Part shown: piece by piece, positions 61,206 to 64,000 of the stretch
Layout: every line of letters begins with the position of its first letter
Numbering within the stretch: the first letter of the stretch is position 1
DNA from: Lentinus brumalis
Taxonomy: Eukaryota; Basidiomycota; Agaricomycetes; Polyporales; Polyporaceae
NCBI GenBank assembly: GCA_001792895.1
Contig: MARA01000006.1
Coordinates: forward strand, 744,001-808,000
DNA: 64,000 bases
Direction of reading: 5' to 3'
Notes under the pieces: model-generated
Seen by the model: only the letters and a program-made list of their open reading frames with translations
What the model was told of the DNA's origin: nothing
Databases searched by the model: none
Position numbers and translations under genes: made by a program

Positions 61206-64000
61206 TCATGCGATCGGCGAGATTAGTTGAGTGAGAGGCTCCGTCTTGGTTTGGGCCATGGTCAGGACGGCCTCGAGTAGACCCTCGACCACGGCCTCGA
61301 CCGCCGCGAGACTGGGCACCGCCCTCGAGTGTTTGAGGACGACGAGGGCGCTGCCTACCCTCCTCATCAGCACCATTGTTCTTCCCCTGCCTACGGGCAG
61401 AAGGCGACGAGTAAGCGTCCCGCCAACGCCAGTGTTCTGCTCGACGCTTATGCGATCGAGAAGCGACGCCTCAGATGACTGAGTCTGTGCTGGTTGCTTC
61501 TGGCGGCGACCACGTTTGTTACTTCCCTCCCCACGCCCTCCAGAGACATCCTCTCCGCCCGCAGCCCCAGAGAGATCGTCACCCATGTCCATGCGAGCTA
61601 TGAGCGATTTCTTCCCCGGTTCGTCCGCCGCTTGCGCGTTTGATTCGGGTTCGAGAGGCGCATCCCGAGGTCCCGGCGCTGCACTCCGCTGCGAGGGAGG
61701 TTTCTTGGGGGCGGCGACCCTGGACTGCGCATTGGCGCCGCTCGCAAGTACAGAGGGTCGGGCATCGAAGTCGACCTGCGAGGAAGATCGATCTTCAGCG
61801 TCGATCATAGCAGTCGGCGGTTCTGGCGGGGCATACTGGTGCATATAGTGACCTGGTGGATATGGGGGTGTGCGTGCTCTGTCAGAACGCGGGGGCGGCG
61901 GCGACTCATGACGCTCGAAGTGGTGGTTCGACGTCTGAGGATGAGGATACAGATATTGGGGCGGGTAGCTTAGGTCCTGCTCATAGGTAGGCGGGTAATC
62001 AGCACTGGGACCAGGAGATGGGGACCTGGGCGGCGTGCGTCGAGCTCCGTAGGCATACATAGGCCGATCTGATTGACTGGACAGTCGCCGCGGTGGGCTT
62101 GGTCGGTAAGTATCAGCGGTAAGCCTTGGACGACGTGGTTCTGGCGCATCCAAAAGGGCCTCGGCATCTCGGGTGCGTTTGTGACGCACGGGAGGCGAGT
62201 ATGGGCGCCGCGAGCCGTCGGGCACGCGATCTGGTCCAGGCGACCAGTGATCCCCTCTTCGAGTATGTGCAGGGGGCGACTCGGGGCGAGGTGGGTAAGT
62301 CGTGTCAGGCCCCGGCGAGGAGCGATTTCCCCGCCGCAAACGGAATGATCGTTGCCCATCTGACGTGACGCGCTGGATAACCGGCGGAGAAGGTGGACGA
62401 GGCAGGTGTGATAAGCTGTCCGCCTGTGTACGTGCCACCGACACGGGCGCGAAAAGGACGGCGGGAGATTGCGGATTGCTTTGAAGGGGCGGGCGCGGGG
62501 GTACCGCTTCGGGATGAGTAGACGAGGACGCAAGTCTAGCTCCTGGGACGACGCGGGCATCTATGAATGTAGAGGCGTTGCCTGGAGGTCGAACATCGTC
62601 GTGGCTACTATCCGCCGAGGGCGGAAACAAGGGTAGGGAAGCATTGGACGATGCGGCAGGGCCCGGAGAATCTGCGCCGAAGGAGACTGCAGGCGATGGA
62701 TGCTGGGATACCGAGTGCGCCTCGACGTGCGAGTCGGCGGTACTGGGACCAGACGATGTAGCGGACCCCGAAGACACGGCAGACTTGTGGCCAGAGGCAC
62801 GTGCCACGGTGGACGCTGTTGCGGGCTGCTGGGGAGGAGGTGCGTAATCCAGTGACTGTTCTCTCCTCTGTCCCTGTACGTTCGAAACTGTAGTGTGCTC
62901 TGCTTGTTTGCTGAGCGGGTGAGAGAACTGCCCTGCCTGCGGAGACTCCACTTCAGATTTGACGACAACTTTAAGGTCCTCGGCTTTGACCGCAAGCAAT
63001 GGCTCCAGATGCGGGGATTGTGTCGACGATTTGCCTTCTTGAGGGGAGGTCAACGGACCGGCGTGAGATGAGCCGGTCATGGTGGACGCGTGCGGGACTT
63101 CTTTTGAGGTGGATATATGCAGTTCCTTCACACGCCTCGCCCTGTCGGAGGATAGACGAGAGGGGTCCACCGAGGACGGCGCTGAAAGCGAGACGGCAGC
63201 GGCAGCAGGAGACTGAGATGGTTGTGGAGGAGATGCCGCAGATGTCGGAGTAGCACCTGCCGGGGCTCTAGACTTCACTGATGCATGCCCATCTAAATTC
63301 TGCAGCACCATCTGGGCTTGGAGCTGTTCTTCTCGTAGCTGAAGCTTACGCTTCTCCTCGCGCAACTCTTCCATCCGCAGCTCCTTCTCCTTCTCGTTGA
63401 CGCGCTTGAGGTCCTCTACCTGCTGCTGAAGTGCATGTATCTCCTGCGTGAGTGCATGTTGTGTGAGTGTGGCCTGACGCCTCTCTTCCTCGAGCTGTGC
63501 CAGAAGTTCGCGTTCTCGTGCCTCCAGGCGTGCGCGGAGCAATTTCTCTGCGAGCTGACGTTCATACTCGTGGCTCTCCGCTCTCGCCATTGCCTCGGAG
63601 GACTTCGTGATGGCCTCCAAGACACGGGCCTCAGCCGCGCGTTGCCGTTCGACCGCTTGTATGCGCACTTCCTCGAGCTCCCGACGCAGGGCCGCATTCG
63701 TATCTTCAAGCTGGGTGGCCACAGCGCGAACCTTGCGAAGCTCCTCCGCATATTGCGTCGCCTCTTCTTGGAGCTGTGCAGCGCGACGTTCTGCGGCACC
63801 AATGCGCTGCTCCGCGGTCGTGAGTAAGGGAGATATGTTCTCGACCAAAGCCTCCGCGCGAGCATGCCATCGCGCTGCCTGAGCTTGTTGACGAGCCATG
63901 GCCTGTTGATTCTCTTCTTCCCTCCGGCGATACTCTTCCAGCTCCTTCTGCAGTCCCTTGAGCGACTGACGGAATGAGCCGACGGCATCGTCTGCTAACG
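61206..64000 (-). CDS. Large coiled-coil protein of unknown function, 5' end beyond the window
   Basis: I do not recognise this family. The frame is open from the window edge (first full codon at 63998) to the stop at 61206, about 930 residues, without an intron. The visible N-terminal third is an unbroken coiled coil (for example LKGLQKELEEYRRREEEN, LEDTNAALRRELEEVR, ELREEKRKLQLREEQLQAQM). The middle is Ser/Pro/His-rich and disordered, turning Arg/Pro/Tyr-rich (SYPPQYLYPHPQTSNHHF). Near the C-terminus come short motifs KKSLIARMD and SEASLLDRIS separated by a Gly/Arg basic patch (NKRGRRQKQ). The N-terminal part is missing, so a head domain may lie outside. A scaffold or RNA-binding role is possible, but that is a guess. 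Confidence 0.75.
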   Translation of the reverse strand, partial: LADDAVGSFRQSLKGLQKELEEYRRREEENQQAMARQQAQAARWHARAEALVENISPLLTTAEQRIGAAERRAAQLQEEATQYAEELRKVRAVATQLEDTNAALRRELEEVRIQAVERQRAAEARVLEAITKSSEAMARAESHEYERQLAEKLLRARLEARERELLAQLEEERRQATLTQHALTQEIHALQQQVEDLKRVNEKEKELRMEELREEKRKLQLREEQLQAQMVLQNLDGHASVKSRAPAGATPTSAASPPQPSQSPAAAAVSLSAPSSVDPSRLSSDRARRVKELHISTSKEVPHASTMTGSSHAGPLTSPQEGKSSTQSPHLEPLLAVKAEDLKVVVKSEVESPQAGQFSHPLSKQAEHTTVSNVQGQRREQSLDYAPPPQQPATASTVARASGHKSAVSSGSATSSGPSTADSHVEAHSVSQHPSPAVSFGADSPGPAASSNASLPLFPPSADSSHDDVRPPGNASTFIDARVVPGARLASSSTHPEAVPPRPPLQSNPQSPAVLFAPVSVARTQADSLSHLPRPPSPPVIQRVTSDGQRSFRLRRGNRSSPGPDTTYPPRPESPPAHTRRGDHWSPGPDRVPDGSRRPYSPPVRHKRTRDAEALLDAPEPRRPRLTADTYRPSPPRRLSSQSDRPMYAYGARRTPPRSPSPGPSADYPPTYEQDLSYPPQYLYPHPQTSNHHFERHESPPPPRSDRARTPPYPPGHYMHQYAPPEPPTAMIDAEDRSSSQVDFDARPSVLASGANAQSRVAAPKKPPSQRSAAPGPRDAPLEPESNAQAADEPGKKSLIARMDMGDDLSGAAGGEDVSGGRGEGSNKRGRRQKQPAQTQSSEASLLDRISVEQNTGVGGTLTRRLLPVGRGRTMVLMRRVGSALVVLKHSRAVPSLAAVEAVVEGLLEAVLTMAQTKTEPLTQLISPIA

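Overview
The window is nuclear DNA of a filamentous basidiomycete, most likely an Agaricomycete. Every recognisable protein is fungal or general eukaryotic. Genes are packed on both strands and cut by many introns of about 42-120 nt, with very small exons (11, 14, 17 and 23 nt). Fungal markers include a DASH-complex subunit, a CSL transcription factor, a Zn2Cys6 regulator, a Yak1 kinase and Rvs161. No virus, transposon, CRISPR array, rRNA or convincing tRNA was seen. Exon borders were placed by hand from GT-AG signals, reading phase and remembered family consensus, so individual borders may be wrong.

Layout. 1-10.5 kb: secretory cyclophilin (3' end off the window), DBP7 RNA helicase, ESA1 acetyltransferase, a small membrane protein and a CSL factor. 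10.5-16.9 kb: a gene desert with a GC-rich core. 16.9-25.8 kb: two unknown proteins around a second poor stretch (18.5-22.2 kb), then a possible 69-aa gene divergent from a POC4/PSMG4-like proteasome chaperone. 26-31.9 kb: YAK1 and a PHOSPHO-type phosphatase. 32.2-40.2 kb: TFB1 (TFIIH), COY1/CASP golgin and mitochondrial ribosomal uS9. 40.3-42.4 kb: a cytochrome P450. 44.3-49 kb: BRE1 and DUO1. 49.3-51.7 kb: a pair of diverged unknown paralogues, the second frameshifted. 51.8-55.9 kb: a Zn2Cys6 transcription factor. 57-61 kb: SDHAF4, a hemerythrin-like protein and the BAR protein RVS161. 61.2 kb to the end: a large coiled-coil protein whose 5' end is off the window.

This is mainly a housekeeping neighbourhood: chromatin and transcription (ESA1, BRE1, TFB1, CSL), ribosome biogenesis (DBP7), mitochondria (uS9m, SDHAF4), Golgi and endocytic membranes (COY1, RVS161), mitosis (DUO1) and nutrient signalling (YAK1). 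No operon-like or biosynthetic cluster is evident. Several pairs share divergent promoters: DBP7/ESA1, the 69-aa gene/POC4, phosphatase/TFB1, COY1/uS9m.

I found no clear new system. The observations most worth checking are three one-base frame breaks (ESA1 C-terminus, CSL N-terminal C-run, second paralogue), two GC-AG introns, two stop-free introns of length 3n, a possible mitochondrial extension on the hemerythrin-like protein, the gene deserts, and a perfect 16-bp CGG-type palindrome upstream of the P450.
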